DNA of 64,000 bases from DATBLE01 sp963734065 (GCA_963734065.1 CAVTFN010000004.1:124001-188000); one strand, 5' to 3'; shown: positions 6,772 to 17,412, numbered from the stretch's first letter. Notes: a model not told the origin generated them from the letters alone. Program-made: numbers and translations.

Positions 6772-8490
6772 CTGAGGCTCGCACTTGCGCAGATCAACAC
6801 CGTCGTCGGCGACCTGGATGGAAACCGGTCGCTGATCCTGTCGCGCCTGGACGAGGCGCGCGCGGCAGGCGCCGAGCTCGTCCTCTTCCCCGAGCTCGCG
6901 GTCACGGGCTACCCGCCGGAAGACCTGCTCCTGCGCCCGGCCTTCGTGCGCGCGGCCCGGCGGTCGCTCGACGAGATCGCGGCCGCGACGAGCGGGATCG
7001 CAGCCCTCGTCGGCTTCCCGTTCTTCGACGGCGACCTCTACAACGCCTGCGCCGTCTGCTCCGGCGGCGAGGTGCGGGCGGTCTACCGCAAGCGGTTCCT
7101 GCCGAACTACGGCGTCTTCGACGAGGAGCGGTACTTCGCGTCCGGCCGGGACCTCGTCGTGCTCCGCCTCGGCGAGTCGCTGGTCGGCGTGACGATCTGC
7201 GAGGACATGTGGCAGCCCGGCCCCCCGGCGACCGACCTCGCACTTGCCGGCGCACAGCTGCTGGTGAACGTCTCGGCGTCGCCGTTCCACGTCGGCAAGG
7301 ACCGCGACCGCGAGGAGATGTTCCAGCAGCGCGCCCGTGACACGTCGAGCTTCGTCGCGTTCGTGAACTCGGTCGGCGGGCAGGACGAGCTGATCTTCGA
7401 CGGCCATTCCGTGGTGCTCGACGACGAGGGCGAGGTGCTCGCCCGGGCACCCGGCTTCGAGGAGGCGCTGCTGGTCGTGGACGTTGATCCGACCGCGGCG
7501 ATGGGGAGGCGGCTGAGCGAGACCCGCCGGCGGGCGCTGGCGCGTGAACGAGAGGAGCCTCCGCAGGTCGAGACGGTCGAACTCCCCCAGGGACAGACCC
7601 CGCAGAGGTCTGTCCCTACGGAAAACGTCACTCCCCTCCTGGACGACCTGGAGCAGATGCGGCTCGCGCTCGCGCTCGGACTGCGCGACTACGTCCAGAA
7701 GAACGGCTTCCGCGACGTCGTCGTCGGCCTCTCGGGCGGGATCGACTCGGCGCTGACCGCGGCGCTGGCCGTCGAGGCGCTCGGCGCCGAGCGGGTGCAC
7801 GGCGTCTCGATGCCGTCGCGATTCTCGTCGATGGGCACACGCGGCGACGCTCAGCGGCTCGCCGAGAGCCTCGCGATCGACTTCCGCGAGGTGCCGATCG
7901 AGGAGATCGTCGCCGCCTTCGAGCAGGCGCTGTCCCCGAGCTTCGGCGGGCTCGAGCGCGACCTGACCGAGGAGAACCTCCAGGCGCGCGTCCGCGGCGT
8001 GCTGCTGATGGGGCTCTCGAACAAGTTCGGCTGGCTCGTCGTCGCCACCGGCAACAAGTCCGAGCTGTCGGTCGGCTACGCGACGCTCTACGGGGACATG
8101 GCCGGCGGGTTCGCGTTGCTCAAGGACGTGTTCAAGACCGACGTCTTCCGCCTCGCCGAGCACCTGAACGAGCAGGCCGGCCGCGAGCTGATCCCGCGGT
8201 CGATCATCGACCGCGCGCCGAGCGCCGAGCTGCGCGAGGAGCAGCTCGACCAGGATTCGCTCCCGCCCTACCCGGAGCTCGACCGGGTGCTCGAGGCCTA
8301 CGTCGAGCTCGACCGCTCGCGCGAGGAGCTGCTCACTGACGGCTTCGACCCCGACGTCGTGGACCGGGCGCTCGCGATGATCGACCGGGCGGAGTACAAG
8401 CGCCGGCAGGCGCCTCCCGGCGTCAAGCTGCGCCCGAAGGCATTCGGCCGCGACCGGCGCACGCCGATCACCAACCGCTGGCGCGGCTAG
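6772..8490 (+). CDS. nadE: glutamine-dependent NAD+ synthetase
   Basis: 572 aa if started at CTG 6772, which follows GAAAGG by 9 bases and gives the expected N-terminus RLALAQIN. Starting at the first ATG (6946) would remove the glutaminase glutamate. The nitrilase-type glutaminase domain has catalytic Glu41 (FPELAVTG), Lys107 (VYRKRFLPNYG) and Cys143 (GVTICEDMW). The synthetase domain has the ATP pyrophosphatase loop GLSGGIDSAL at ~319-328. It makes NAD+ from deamido-NAD, ATP and glutamine. The linker between the domains (~273-282) is partly encoded by a palindromic repeat. Its TAG shares a CTAG with the convergent GntR gene's stop. Confidence 0.93.
   Translation: MRLALAQINTVVGDLDGNRSLILSRLDEARAAGAELVLFPELAVTGYPPEDLLLRPAFVRAARRSLDEIAAATSGIAALVGFPFFDGDLYNACAVCSGGEVRAVYRKRFLPNYGVFDEERYFASGRDLVVLRLGESLVGVTICEDMWQPGPPATDLALAGAQLLVNVSASPFHVGKDRDREEMFQQRARDTSSFVAFVNSVGGQDELIFDGHSVVLDDEGEVLARAPGFEEALLVVDVDPTAAMGRRLSETRRRALAREREEPPQVETVELPQGQTPQRSVPTENVTPLLDDLEQMRLALALGLRDYVQKNGFRDVVVGLSGGIDSALTAALAVEALGAERVHGVSMPSRFSSMGTRGDAQRLAESLAIDFREVPIEEIVAAFEQALSPSFGGLERDLTEENLQARVRGVLLMGLSNKFGWLVVATGNKSELSVGYATLYGDMAGGFALLKDVFKTDVFRLAEHLNEQAGRELIPRSIIDRAPSAELREEQLDQDSLPPYPELDRVLEAYVELDRSREELLTDGFDPDVVDRALAMIDRAEYKRRQAPPGVKLRPKAFGRDRRTPITNRWRG
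7589..7617. repeat. REP-like palindrome inside nadE
   Basis: AGGGACAGACC (7589-7599) and GGTCTGTCCCT (7607-7617) are perfect 11-bp arms with a 7-base loop. The core matches the intergenic palindrome at 45263-45290. It is read in frame as part of the linker between the two NadE domains. Confidence 0.75.
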
Positions 8491-9200
8491 TCCTCGCGTT
8501 CCTCGAACCGGCGGGTGACCAGCTCGCCGGCGCGGGTGACGTGGTCGATCATGCGCTCCCGTGCAGCCTCCGGATCGTGGCGCTCGATCGCCTCGAGAAT
8601 CGCCTCGTGCTGGGCGACGTTGTCCTCGAGCAGCCGTGCGTTCTGGCCGAGCACGATCCAGGTCAGGTCGCGCGGGAAGCTTCGGTGCAGGTGCGCGATC
8701 GTCGCCTGCAGGCGGCGGTTGCCCGACGCCTCCTGGATGACGCTGTGGAAGAGCTCGTTGCCCTCGATCCACTCCGCGTGCGCCTCCACTGCGTCCGAGA
8801 ACGGCTGGTCGCCGCGCCGCCGGCGCCACGCGAGCAGCGAGGCGACCGAGCGGCGGAAGTGCGACTGCGCGGTCCGCAGCCGCCGCAGCTCGTCGTCGCG
8901 GATGCAGGTGGCCGCCAGGCTCGCCGCCAGGCCCTCGAGCTCGGCACGCACCTCGTACGCCTCGCGCACCTCGCGGGCGCTCGGCCCGCGGACGAGCGCT
9001 CCGCGCCGGGGAAGCATCTCGACGAGGCCGCTCGCCTGGAGCTTCCGCAGCGCCTCCCGGACCGGCGTGCGGCTGACGCCGAACTCCGCGGCGAGCGACT
9101 CCTGCCGGAGCCGCGCCCCCGTCGGAATGGCGCCGCTGAGCACACGCGACTGGATCTCGCTCGCCAGCTCGTCGACGAGCGCTGCGTCGGTCTGCGTCAT
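8487..9200 (-). CDS. GntR-family regulator, FCD (FadR-like) subfamily
   Basis: 237 aa. The winged HTH is at ~10-75 (SGAIPTGARLRQESLAAEFG, then VSRTPVREALRKL). The helical FCD ligand domain fills the rest, with the usual metal-site residues spread through REVREAYEVRAELEG, HSVIQEASGN and HEAILEAI. It overlaps the upstream TauE/SafE half-gene by ATGA (9197-9200). The GATCC inverted repeat at 10008-10038, between this operon and the divergent peptide transporter, is the likely operator. Confidence 0.92.
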   Translation of the reverse strand: MTQTDAALVDELASEIQSRVLSGAIPTGARLRQESLAAEFGVSRTPVREALRKLQASGLVEMLPRRGALVRGPSAREVREAYEVRAELEGLAASLAATCIRDDELRRLRTAQSHFRRSVASLLAWRRRRGDQPFSDAVEAHAEWIEGNELFHSVIQEASGNRRLQATIAHLHRSFPRDLTWIVLGQNARLLEDNVAQHEAILEAIERHDPEAARERMIDHVTRAGELVTRRFEERED

Positions 9201-9577
9201 GCGCGGTCGCGGACCCCGTCGCGCACGAGGCGAAGGCCGACGAGCCCGAGCAGCAGGGCGAAGACGAGCCTGAGCGTCGAGCCGGGGAGCAGGAGCGCCA
9301 GGAGCGCGCCGCCCGCCGCCGCGACCGCGCCGACCGCGCCGAAGCGCAGCGCCGTGCCGAGGTTTCCGACTCCGCGGCGGCGCAGCTCGAGACTCGCCAC
9401 CACCGCCGTCGGGAGCACGACCACGAGCGAGGTCGCCTCGGCCGTGTGCTGCGACAGGCCGAGCGCCAGCGTCAGGAACGGCACGATCAGGATGCCCCCG
9501 CCGACGCCGAGCAGCCCGGCGGCGACGCCGGTGCCGACGCCGAAGAGCGCCAGTCCTGCGAGCAGGGCGACGGTCAT
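9197..9577 (-). CDS. TauE/SafE-family exporter, half-size protein (second half)
   Basis: 126 aa, about four membrane segments. It contains LLGVGGGILIVPFL, the glycine-rich signature present once in each half of TauE/SafE transporters. Full-length members are about 250 aa with two such halves; here each half is its own gene, joined by an ATGA overlap (9574-9577). Family role: export or import of sulfite, sulfonate-type or organic anions. The two proteins probably form one transporter. Co-transcription with GntR suggests control by that regulator. Confidence 0.85.
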   Translation of the reverse strand: MTVALLAGLALFGVGTGVAAGLLGVGGGILIVPFLTLALGLSQHTAEATSLVVVLPTAVVASLELRRRGVGNLGTALRFGAVGAVAAAGGALLALLLPGSTLRLVFALLLGLVGLRLVRDGVRDRA

Positions 9578-9999
9578 CGCCGGATGCCCATCGTCACGGC
9601 GACGACCAGGAGGAAGCAGCCGAACACGATTCGCAGCAGCCGTTGGTCGATCCGCGCGAGCCAGGCGGCGCCGACTCGCGCGCCGACGACCGCGCCGACT
9701 GCGAGCGCGGCGGCATCGAGCCAGTTCACGCGACCGGCGATGCCGAAGGTGAGGATGCCGGCGATCGAGATCGGAATGATCGCGCCGATCGACGTCGCAT
9801 GGGCGTCGCGCTGGTCGTACCCCGCCCAGAGCACGAGCAGCGGCACCATCACCACGCCGCCGCCGACCCCGAGCAGGCCCGAGAGGAGCCCGCCGGCCAG
9901 CCCGATCGCGACCAGCTGCGGGTCGAGCGGCCGCAGGGCCCGCGGGCGATTCCGGGCGGGCGAGGCTGTTGCTGCGGCGTCGGCCACGGTTTCGACCAT
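9574..9999 (-). CDS. TauE/SafE-family exporter, half-size protein (first half)
   Basis: 141 aa. A basic N-terminus is followed by about four membrane segments; LLGVGGGVVMVPLL is the family signature, and DAHATSIGAIIPISIAGI matches the segment that follows it in full-length members. It is the first gene of the tauE-tauE-gntR operon, starting beside the GATCC repeats. See the partner half downstream. A sequencing error splitting one gene is less likely because the stop and start overlap cleanly as ATGA and each product is complete. Confidence 0.85.
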   Translation of the reverse strand: MVETVADAAATASPARNRPRALRPLDPQLVAIGLAGGLLSGLLGVGGGVVMVPLLVLWAGYDQRDAHATSIGAIIPISIAGILTFGIAGRVNWLDAAALAVGAVVGARVGAAWLARIDQRLLRIVFGCFLLVVAVTMGIRR

Positions 10000-10007
10000 A
10001 CCACGCT

Positions 10008-10038
10008 TTGGATCCAGTTGACTCGATCATGGATCCAA
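10008..10038. promoter_or_regulatory. GATCC inverted repeat, probable GntR operator
   Basis: TTGGATCCA (10008-10016) and TGGATCCAA (10030-10038) are perfect 9-bp arms 13 bases apart, between the tauE-gntR operon and the divergent ABC operon. They flank or overlap the predicted -35 box and spacer of the ABC operon, as a repressor site would. Confidence 0.65.
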
Positions 10039-10046
10039 TCTAAGGT
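10018..10046 (+). promoter_or_regulatory. promoter of the dipeptide-type ABC operon
   Basis: TTGACT (10018-10023), a 17-base spacer, TAAGGT (10041-10046). It is embedded in the GATCC operator. The leader that follows has a small hairpin, CCTTCCC (10055-10061) with GGGAAGG (10070-10076). Confidence 0.5.
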
Positions 10047-10105
10047 TCACCTTTCCTTCCCATCTCTCGGGGAAGGCAGCGCGGATCTCAAGGAGGGGGC
10101 ACGGT

Positions 10106-11698
10106 ATGAGCAGCACTCGCGCTTTTCGGGCGACCGCCGTGGCAGGCCTGGTCGCAGCGGTGGCGCTCGTCGTCGCGATCGGCGCAGGCGCCGGCGCGAA
10201 GTCGGGACAGATCAAGAACGGAGGCACGCTCGTGATCGGGCTGGCCGAGGAGCCGGATGCGCTCGACCCGACGCTCGCACGGACGTTCGTGGGCCGCATC
10301 GTCTTCCTGCACATGTGCGAGAAGCTCTACGACCTCGACGCCAAGCTCCACGTCGTCCCGCAGCTGGCGGCGGCGCTGCCGGTGGTGTCCAAGGACAAGC
10401 TCACCTACACGATCAAGCTCCGCACCGGGATCAAGTTCAACGACGGCACCGCGTTCAACGCGGCGGCCGTCAAGACCTCGCTCGACCGGCATCTGACGCT
10501 GAAAGGCTCGACCCGAGCGAGCGAGATCTCCCCGATCGGGTCGGTCGCCACCAGTGGGGCGAACACCGTGATCCTCCACCTGAAGACTCCGTACTCGCCG
10601 CTGACCGCCCAGCTCGCCGACCGCGCCGGGATGATCATGTCGCCGAAGGCGCTCGCCGCGCTCGGGGACAAGTTCGCCACGGCGCCCGTCTGCGTCGGCC
10701 CGTTCAGCTTCAAGGACCGGGTCGCCGGGGACCACATCACCCTGACGAAGTCGAACTTCTACTACGGCAAGGCCAACGTCCACCTGAGCTCGATCGTGTT
10801 CAAGATCCTGACCGATCCGAGCGCCCGCACCCAGAACCTGCGGGCAGGCGACATCCAGGTCGAGGACCGCGTCCAGTCCACGGACGTCCCCACGCTCCAG
10901 AAGGCGAAGAGCACGATCTCCGTGATCAAGACGCCGACGATCGGCTACCAGGGGATCACGATCAACATCGGGAACAAGAACGGCCTGCTCAAGCCGTACT
11001 CGAACGTCGGGTCCTCGCTCGCCAGGTCGCAGTACCTGCGCACGGCGTTCGACCTGGCGCTCGACCGGACGACGATCAACAAGATCGTGTTCGGCGGGCT
11101 GAACCTGCCCGACTGCTACCCGATCTCTCCGGTCAGCCCCTGGTATGTGACCACGAAGGGGCTCGACTGCAACCTGCACGCCAACGTGGCGACCGCGCAG
11201 AAGCTGGTCAAGGCGTCGGGGATCTCGAACCCGAAGGTGTCGCTGACGATCGCCACCGACCCGGTCGCCGCGCGGCTCGGCCAGGTGATCCAGGCGATGG
11301 AGAAGGCGGTCGGCATCGACGTCTCGCTGGCGCCGACCGAGTTCGTCACCTCGCTCAACCGCGCGGACGCCGGCAACTTCGACGCGTTCGCCGTCGGCTG
11401 GTCCGGACGCGTCGACCCGGACGGCAACATCTTCGGCTTCGTCGCCACCCCGGGGACGCTCAACGACTCCGGGTACTCGAGCCAGCAGCTGGACTACATC
11501 CTCAACAACGCCCGGCGGTCGGTGACCGACAAGTCGCGGACGACGCTCTACGCCGCGGCGATGAAGATCATCCACCGGCAGCGGCCGCTGATCTACCTCT
11601 ACCACCCGGTCAACTACTACGGCGTGTCGAGCAAGGTCGACGGCGTGAAGGTCTACGGCGACGGTCTGATCCGCGCCTACAACGCCGGCTTCAAGTAA
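10106..11698 (+). CDS. ABC transporter substrate-binding protein, peptide/nickel (DppA/OppA) family
   Basis: 530 aa, SBP family 5. AAGGAGG lies upstream of the ATG at 10106. An N-terminal signal peptide (hydrophobic Ala/Val run to ~residue 30) exports it. EEPDALDPTLAR and FKDRVAGDHITL are typical family segments. There is no lipobox cysteine, which is unusual for a Gram-positive type binding protein, so how it stays at the membrane is unclear. First gene of an operon with two permeases, two ATPases and gamma-glutamyltransferase; the last gene hints at gamma-glutamyl peptides or glutathione as ligand. Confidence 0.93.
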   Translation: MSSTRAFRATAVAGLVAAVALVVAIGAGAGAKSGQIKNGGTLVIGLAEEPDALDPTLARTFVGRIVFLHMCEKLYDLDAKLHVVPQLAAALPVVSKDKLTYTIKLRTGIKFNDGTAFNAAAVKTSLDRHLTLKGSTRASEISPIGSVATSGANTVILHLKTPYSPLTAQLADRAGMIMSPKALAALGDKFATAPVCVGPFSFKDRVAGDHITLTKSNFYYGKANVHLSSIVFKILTDPSARTQNLRAGDIQVEDRVQSTDVPTLQKAKSTISVIKTPTIGYQGITINIGNKNGLLKPYSNVGSSLARSQYLRTAFDLALDRTTINKIVFGGLNLPDCYPISPVSPWYVTTKGLDCNLHANVATAQKLVKASGISNPKVSLTIATDPVAARLGQVIQAMEKAVGIDVSLAPTEFVTSLNRADAGNFDAFAVGWSGRVDPDGNIFGFVATPGTLNDSGYSSQQLDYILNNARRSVTDKSRTTLYAAAMKIIHRQRPLIYLYHPVNYYGVSSKVDGVKVYGDGLIRAYNAGFK

Positions 11699-11719
11699 GC
11701 GACCGGCGGACTGACGACG

Positions 11720-12673
11720 ATGGGCGGCTTCCTCCTGCGCAAGGTCGGAGCCGCTCTCGTCGTCATCGTGCTCGCCAGCATGCTCGTCTTCCTGGGCGTG
11801 CGCGCGCTGCCGGGCGACCCGGCGCTCGCGCTCGGCGGCGAGCAGCGCGACCCGCAGGTGCTCGCCCAGATCCGGCACGACTACGGCCTCGACCAGCCGC
11901 TCCCCCTGCAGTACGTCCACTGGGTCGGCCACGTCCTGCGCGGCGACCTCGGAACCGACCAGCGCAAGCTCTCCGTGTCCCACACGATCGTGACGAAATT
12001 GCCGATCACGCTGGAGCTCGCCGGCCTGGCGATCGTGTTCGGCTCGGCGCTCGGCATCCTCGCGGGCGTGATCGCGGCGGTGCGGCGCGGCAAGGCCTCC
12101 GACTACGCGGCGACGACGGTCGCGCTCGCCGGGCTCTCGGTCCCGCACTTCTGGCTCGGCCTGCTGATGATCGTCCTGTTCGCGGTCGACCTGCACTGGC
12201 TGCCGGCCGGCGGCTACGTCCCGTTCGCCCAGGACCCGCTCGGGAACCTCGAGCACATGGTCATGCCCGCGATCGTGCTGGGCGCCGGTCTGTCGGCGGT
12301 GGTGATGCGGCAGATGCGCTCGGCGATGCTGGACTCGCTGAACGCGGACTACGTCCGGACCGCGCGCGCCAAGGGGCTGTCGGAACGTTCGGTCGTCGGC
12401 AAGCACGCCCTCCGGAACAGCCTGATCACGGTGACGACGATCATCGGGCTCCAGCTCGGCGCCCTGATCTCCGGCGCGGTGATCACCGAGCAGATCTTCG
12501 GGATCGCCGGCTTCGGCCGGCTGACGATCGACGCCGTCCAGCAGCGTGACTACGCGCTGATCCAGGGGGTGGTGCTGGTCGTGGCGGTCGGCTACGTCGT
12601 CGTCAACCTGCTGGTCGACATCGCGTACTCGCTGCTGAACCCGCGGATCCGGATCGTCGCGAGGCCGTCGTGA
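11720..12673 (+). CDS. ABC transporter permease, DppB type
   Basis: 317 aa, about six membrane segments. The N-terminal segment MGGFLLRKVGAALVVIVLAS is typical of DppB-type permeases. The cytoplasmic EAA loop that contacts the ATPase is VRTARAKGLSERSVVGKHAL. The next permease starts inside its stop codon (GTGA at 12670-12673). It forms the membrane channel with the following permease. Confidence 0.93.
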   Translation: MGGFLLRKVGAALVVIVLASMLVFLGVRALPGDPALALGGEQRDPQVLAQIRHDYGLDQPLPLQYVHWVGHVLRGDLGTDQRKLSVSHTIVTKLPITLELAGLAIVFGSALGILAGVIAAVRRGKASDYAATTVALAGLSVPHFWLGLLMIVLFAVDLHWLPAGGYVPFAQDPLGNLEHMVMPAIVLGAGLSAVVMRQMRSAMLDSLNADYVRTARAKGLSERSVVGKHALRNSLITVTTIIGLQLGALISGAVITEQIFGIAGFGRLTIDAVQQRDYALIQGVVLVVAVGYVVVNLLVDIAYSLLNPRIRIVARPS

Positions 12674-13551
12674 CGGTCGTCGAGGACGTAACCGACCTCC
12701 TCTCCCCTCGCGCGCGGCGCCGGCGGCTCCTTCGCAAGCGCCTGGCGCGGCGCCCGGCCGCTCTCTTCGGCTTCGCGGTCGCGGCGATCTTCATCCTGGC
12801 CGCGATCTTCGCGCCGTGGGTGGCGCCGTACTCGGCCTCCGCAACGGACTTCAACGCGGTGCTGGCCAAGCCGTCGTGGGACCATCTGCTCGGCACCGAC
12901 GAGCTCGGCCGGGACATCCTCTCCCGGATCATCTGGGGCGCCCGCGCGTCGATCCAGGCAGGCGTGCTGGCCACCTGCCTGGCGATGGCGATCGGCGTCC
13001 CAATCGGCCTCGTCGCCGGCTACTACCGCGGCTGGATCGACCCGGTGATCTCGCGGGTGACCGACGTCGTGCTCGCCTTTCCGTTCCTGATCCTCGCTGT
13101 CGGGCTGGCGGCGATCATGGGCCCGTCGCTGCTGAACGCGACGATCGCGCTCGGGGTCGGCGCCGCCCCGGGGTTCGTGCGGGTCGCACGCGGCGAGACG
13201 CTCGCGCTGCGGGAGGAGGACTACGTGCGCGCAGCGATCGCAAACGGCGCCGGCGACGGGACGATCATCTTCCGCCACATCGTCCCGAACATGACCTCGA
13301 CGCTGCTCGTCCAGGCGACGGTGACGATCCCCGCGGCGATCATCGGCGAGGCGGTGCTCTCGTTCCTCGGGCTCGGCGTCCAGCCCCCGACCCCGTCCTG
13401 GGGCGTGATGCTCGCCGACGCCCAGAGCTACCTCTCGCAGGCGCCGCGCCTGGCGGTGTACCCGGGGCTCGCGATCTTCTTCTGCGCGCTCGCGTTCAAC
13501 CTGCTCGGCGACGGCCTGCGGGACGCCCTCGACCCGCGCACGACCCGCTGA
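12670..13551 (+). CDS. ABC transporter permease, DppC type
   Basis: 293 aa. GTG start overlaps the stop of the upstream permease. The N-terminal segment RLARRPAALFGFAVAAIFIL and the LLGTDELGRDILSRIIWGAR segment are hallmarks of DppC/OppC. The EAA loop is VRAAIANGAGDGTIIFRHIV. Its TGA overlaps the start of the first ATPase (TGATG at 13549-13553). Confidence 0.93.
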   Translation: MTVVEDVTDLLSPRARRRRLLRKRLARRPAALFGFAVAAIFILAAIFAPWVAPYSASATDFNAVLAKPSWDHLLGTDELGRDILSRIIWGARASIQAGVLATCLAMAIGVPIGLVAGYYRGWIDPVISRVTDVVLAFPFLILAVGLAAIMGPSLLNATIALGVGAAPGFVRVARGETLALREEDYVRAAIANGAGDGTIIFRHIVPNMTSTLLVQATVTIPAAIIGEAVLSFLGLGVQPPTPSWGVMLADAQSYLSQAPRLAVYPGLAIFFCALAFNLLGDGLRDALDPRTTR

Positions 13552-14509
13552 TGGCGGACACGTTGCTGGACGTGCGCGACCTGTCGGTGCGCTTCGAGAC
13601 GGACGACGGGACGACCCAGGCGGTCGACGAGCTCTCGTTCACCCTCGCCGAGGGCGAGGTGCTCGGCGTGGTCGGCGAGTCCGGATGCGGCAAGTCGGTG
13701 ACGATGCTCTCGCTGCTGCGGCTCCTGCCGCCGACGGCGGAGGTGTCGGGGAGCGCTCGCTTCGGCGGCATCGATTTGCTCGCCGCCTCGAGCGCGCAGC
13801 TGAAGCGGATCCGCGGGCGTGAGATCTCGTTCGTGTTCCAGGAGCCGATGACGTCGCTCAACCCTTCCTTCACGGTCGGCCGGCAGGTGGCCGAGGTGCT
13901 GCAACGCCACCTCGGCTACTCGCGCAAGGCCGCAGGTGCCCGCGCCGTGGAGCTGCTCGACCTCGTCAGGATCCCGGCGCCCGAATCGCGGGTGGACGAG
14001 TACCCGCACCAGCTCTCCGGCGGCATGCGCCAGCGGGTGATGATCGCGATCGCGCTCGCCTGCGACCCGAAGATCCTGATCGCCGACGAGCCGACCACCG
14101 CGCTCGACGTGACCATCCAGGCGGGGATCCTCGACCTGATGCGCGACATCCGCGACCGGCTCGGCACCGCGATCGTCCTGATCACGCACAACCTCGGGGT
14201 CGTCGCCGACATCGCCGACCGCGTGATCGTGATGTACGCCGGCCGCAAGGCGGAGGAGGCGCCCGTCCACGAGCTGTACGAACACCCGCAGCATCCGTAC
14301 ACGATCGGACTGCTCGGCGCGATCCCCCGGCGCGGCGTCGACCGGCTGCAGGAGATTCCGGGCCTGGTGCCGCGGCTGGCCGAGCCGCTGCCCTACTGCG
14401 CCTTCGCCGATCGCTGTCCGCGCGCGGACCGGCGTTCCCGCTCCGAGGTCCCGCAGCTGCGCGAGGTTCGGCCCGCCCACCTCGTCGCGTGCTTCCATCC
14501 AGGGAGCGA

Positions 14510-14513
<4 letters not shown>
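13551..14513 (+). CDS. ABC transporter ATP-binding protein, DppD type
   Basis: 320 aa. Walker A GESGCGKS, Q-loop FVFQEPMTSLNP, signature LSGGMRQR, Walker B ILIADEPTTALD, H-loop ITHNL. The C-terminal oligopeptide/dipeptide domain carries PYCAFADRCPRAD, the cysteine-containing tail seen in DppD/OppD. It powers the transporter with the DppF-type partner, whose ATG overlaps its stop. Confidence 0.94.
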
Positions 14514-15540
<1,027 letters not shown>

Positions 15541-15544
<4 letters not shown>

Positions 15545-17214
15545 CGTTCACGACCAGGCCGGAGCTGCGCGGGACGTTCGGGATGGTCGCCTCGACCCAC
15601 TGGCTGGGGACGGCAGCCGGCATGGCGGTCCTCGAGCGCGGCGGCAATGCCTTCGACGCGGCAGTGGCCGCCGGCTTCACGCTCCAGGTGGTCGAGCCGC
15701 ACCTGAACGGGCCGGGCGGCGACCTGCCGGTCGTCTTCTGGTCGGCCGAGCGCGGCGAGCCGCTCGTCCTCTGCGCGCAGGGTGTGGCGCCGGCGGCTGC
15801 GACGATCGAGCGCTTCCGGGGGCTCGGCCACGATCTGGTTCCCGGGACGGGCCTGCTCGCCGCCTGCGTGCCCGGCGCCTTCGGCGGCTGGCTGCGGCTG
15901 CTCGCGGAGTTCGGCACCTGGCGGCTGGAGGACATCCTCTCGTTCGCGATCGGCTACGCCGAGCAGGGATACCCGGTCGTGCCCGGGATCACCATGACGA
16001 TCGAGCGCACCGAGGAGCTGCTGCGCACGTGGGCGGCATCGGCTGCTCTCTACCTTCCCGCCCCGCAGCCCGGCTCACTCTTCGGGAACGCTGCGCTGGC
16101 GGCGACCTACCGGCGGATCGTCGACGAGTCGCGGGGCGGGTCGCGCGAGCAGGAGCTCGAGCGCGCCCGTGAGCTGTTCTACGGAGGGTTCGTCGCCGAG
16201 GAGATCTACCGCTTCTCGGCGGAGAACGGCGGCCTGATCACGGGCGGCGACCTGGCCGGGTGGCAGCCGACGGTCGAGCCGCCTGCGACGCTCGACTTCC
16301 GCGGGCTCACGGTCTGCAAGACAGGCCCGTGGGGCCAGGGCCCGGTGTTCCTCCAGCAGCTGGCGCTACTCGACGGCTTCGACCTCGCGGAGCTGTCCGC
16401 CGCCGAGTACGTCCACGTGGTCGTCGAGTGCGCGAAGCTCGCCTTCGCCGACCGCGAGGCGTTCTACGGCGACGCCGACGTCCCGCTCGGGCGGCTCCTG
16501 TCGCGCGAGTACGCCGACGAGCGGCGGAGGCTGGTCGGTGACACCGCGTCGGGCGAGCTGCGACCCGGCGACGGCGGCCGGTTGCCCAGTCCGGTCGCGG
16601 CGGCCGCGACAGTCGGCGCCGGCGAGCCGACGCGCGGCGACACCGTCCACCTCGACGTCGCCGACCGCTTCGGGAACCTCGTCTCGGCGACGCCGAGCGG
16701 CGGCTGGCTCCAGTCCTCGCCGGTGATCCCCGCGCTCGGCTGGCCGCTCGGCACGAGAGCGCAGATGTTCTGGCTCGAGGAGGGGCTCCCGGCCTCGCTC
16801 GCCCCGGGGCGCAGGCCGCGGACGACGCTCTCGCCGACGATCGCGCTGCGCGACGGGGAGCCGGCGCTGGCCATCGGGACTCCGGGCGGCGACCAGCAGG
16901 ACCAGTGGTCGCTGCACGCGTTCCTCCGCCACGTCGTCTTCGGCGACGACCTCCAGGCGGCGATCGACGCGCCGTCGTTCCACACCGACCACTTCCCGTC
17001 CTCGTTCTTCCCGCGCGAGTCGTTGCCGCGGGCGCTGGCGCTGGAGTCGCGCTGGGGCGAGGACGTCGCCGAGGAGCTGCGCCGCCGCGGCCACGACGTG
17101 ACCGTCACCGACCCGTGGTCGCTCGGGCGGGTCAGCGCCGTCGCGCGCGAGAACGGCGTGCTCAAGGCCGGGGCGAACCCGCGCGGCATGCAGGGGTACG
17201 CCGCCGGCCGGTAG
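15541..17214 (+). CDS. ggt: gamma-glutamyltransferase family protein
   Basis: 557 aa from ATG 15541 (ATGA overlap with the ATPase). The first part matches the large subunit (GTAAGMAVLERGGNAFDAAV, then GPGGDLPVVFW). The self-cleavage nucleophile should be the Thr in RGDTVHLDVAD, which starts the small subunit. There is no signal peptide, so it probably acts in the cytoplasm on imported gamma-glutamyl compounds such as glutathione, unlike the periplasmic E. coli enzyme. The tail has GGDQQDQW in place of the more usual GSPGG-type loop, so substrate preference may differ. Last gene of the operon. Confidence 0.88.
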
Positions 17215-17375
17215 CCGCAGCAAGCCCGCCGGGGAGAGACGCGGCGAGCCCCGCGGAGCCGCTCGTGCGGTACGGGTGCGCTCGGGCCGCTGTGCGCGAG
17301 TCGGTGCCGAATCGGCGCGAAGGCGTGATGGACCGGTGCGTACCTTCCTCGATAGGCTCGCCGTGGGAGGAGGGT

Positions 17376-17412
17376 GGCCCACTACCCCACCCCTTGGGGG
17401 AGGGGTAGGGCC
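17376..17412 (+). terminator. hairpin after the ABC/ggt operon
   Basis: CTACCCC (17382-17388) and further C bases pair across a short loop with GGGG and GGGGTAG (17402-17408); GGCC/GGCC extends the stem outward. It is followed by TTTGG. It lies between the convergent ggt and NUDIX genes and could serve both. The rest of 17215-17442 shows no gene. Confidence 0.55.
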
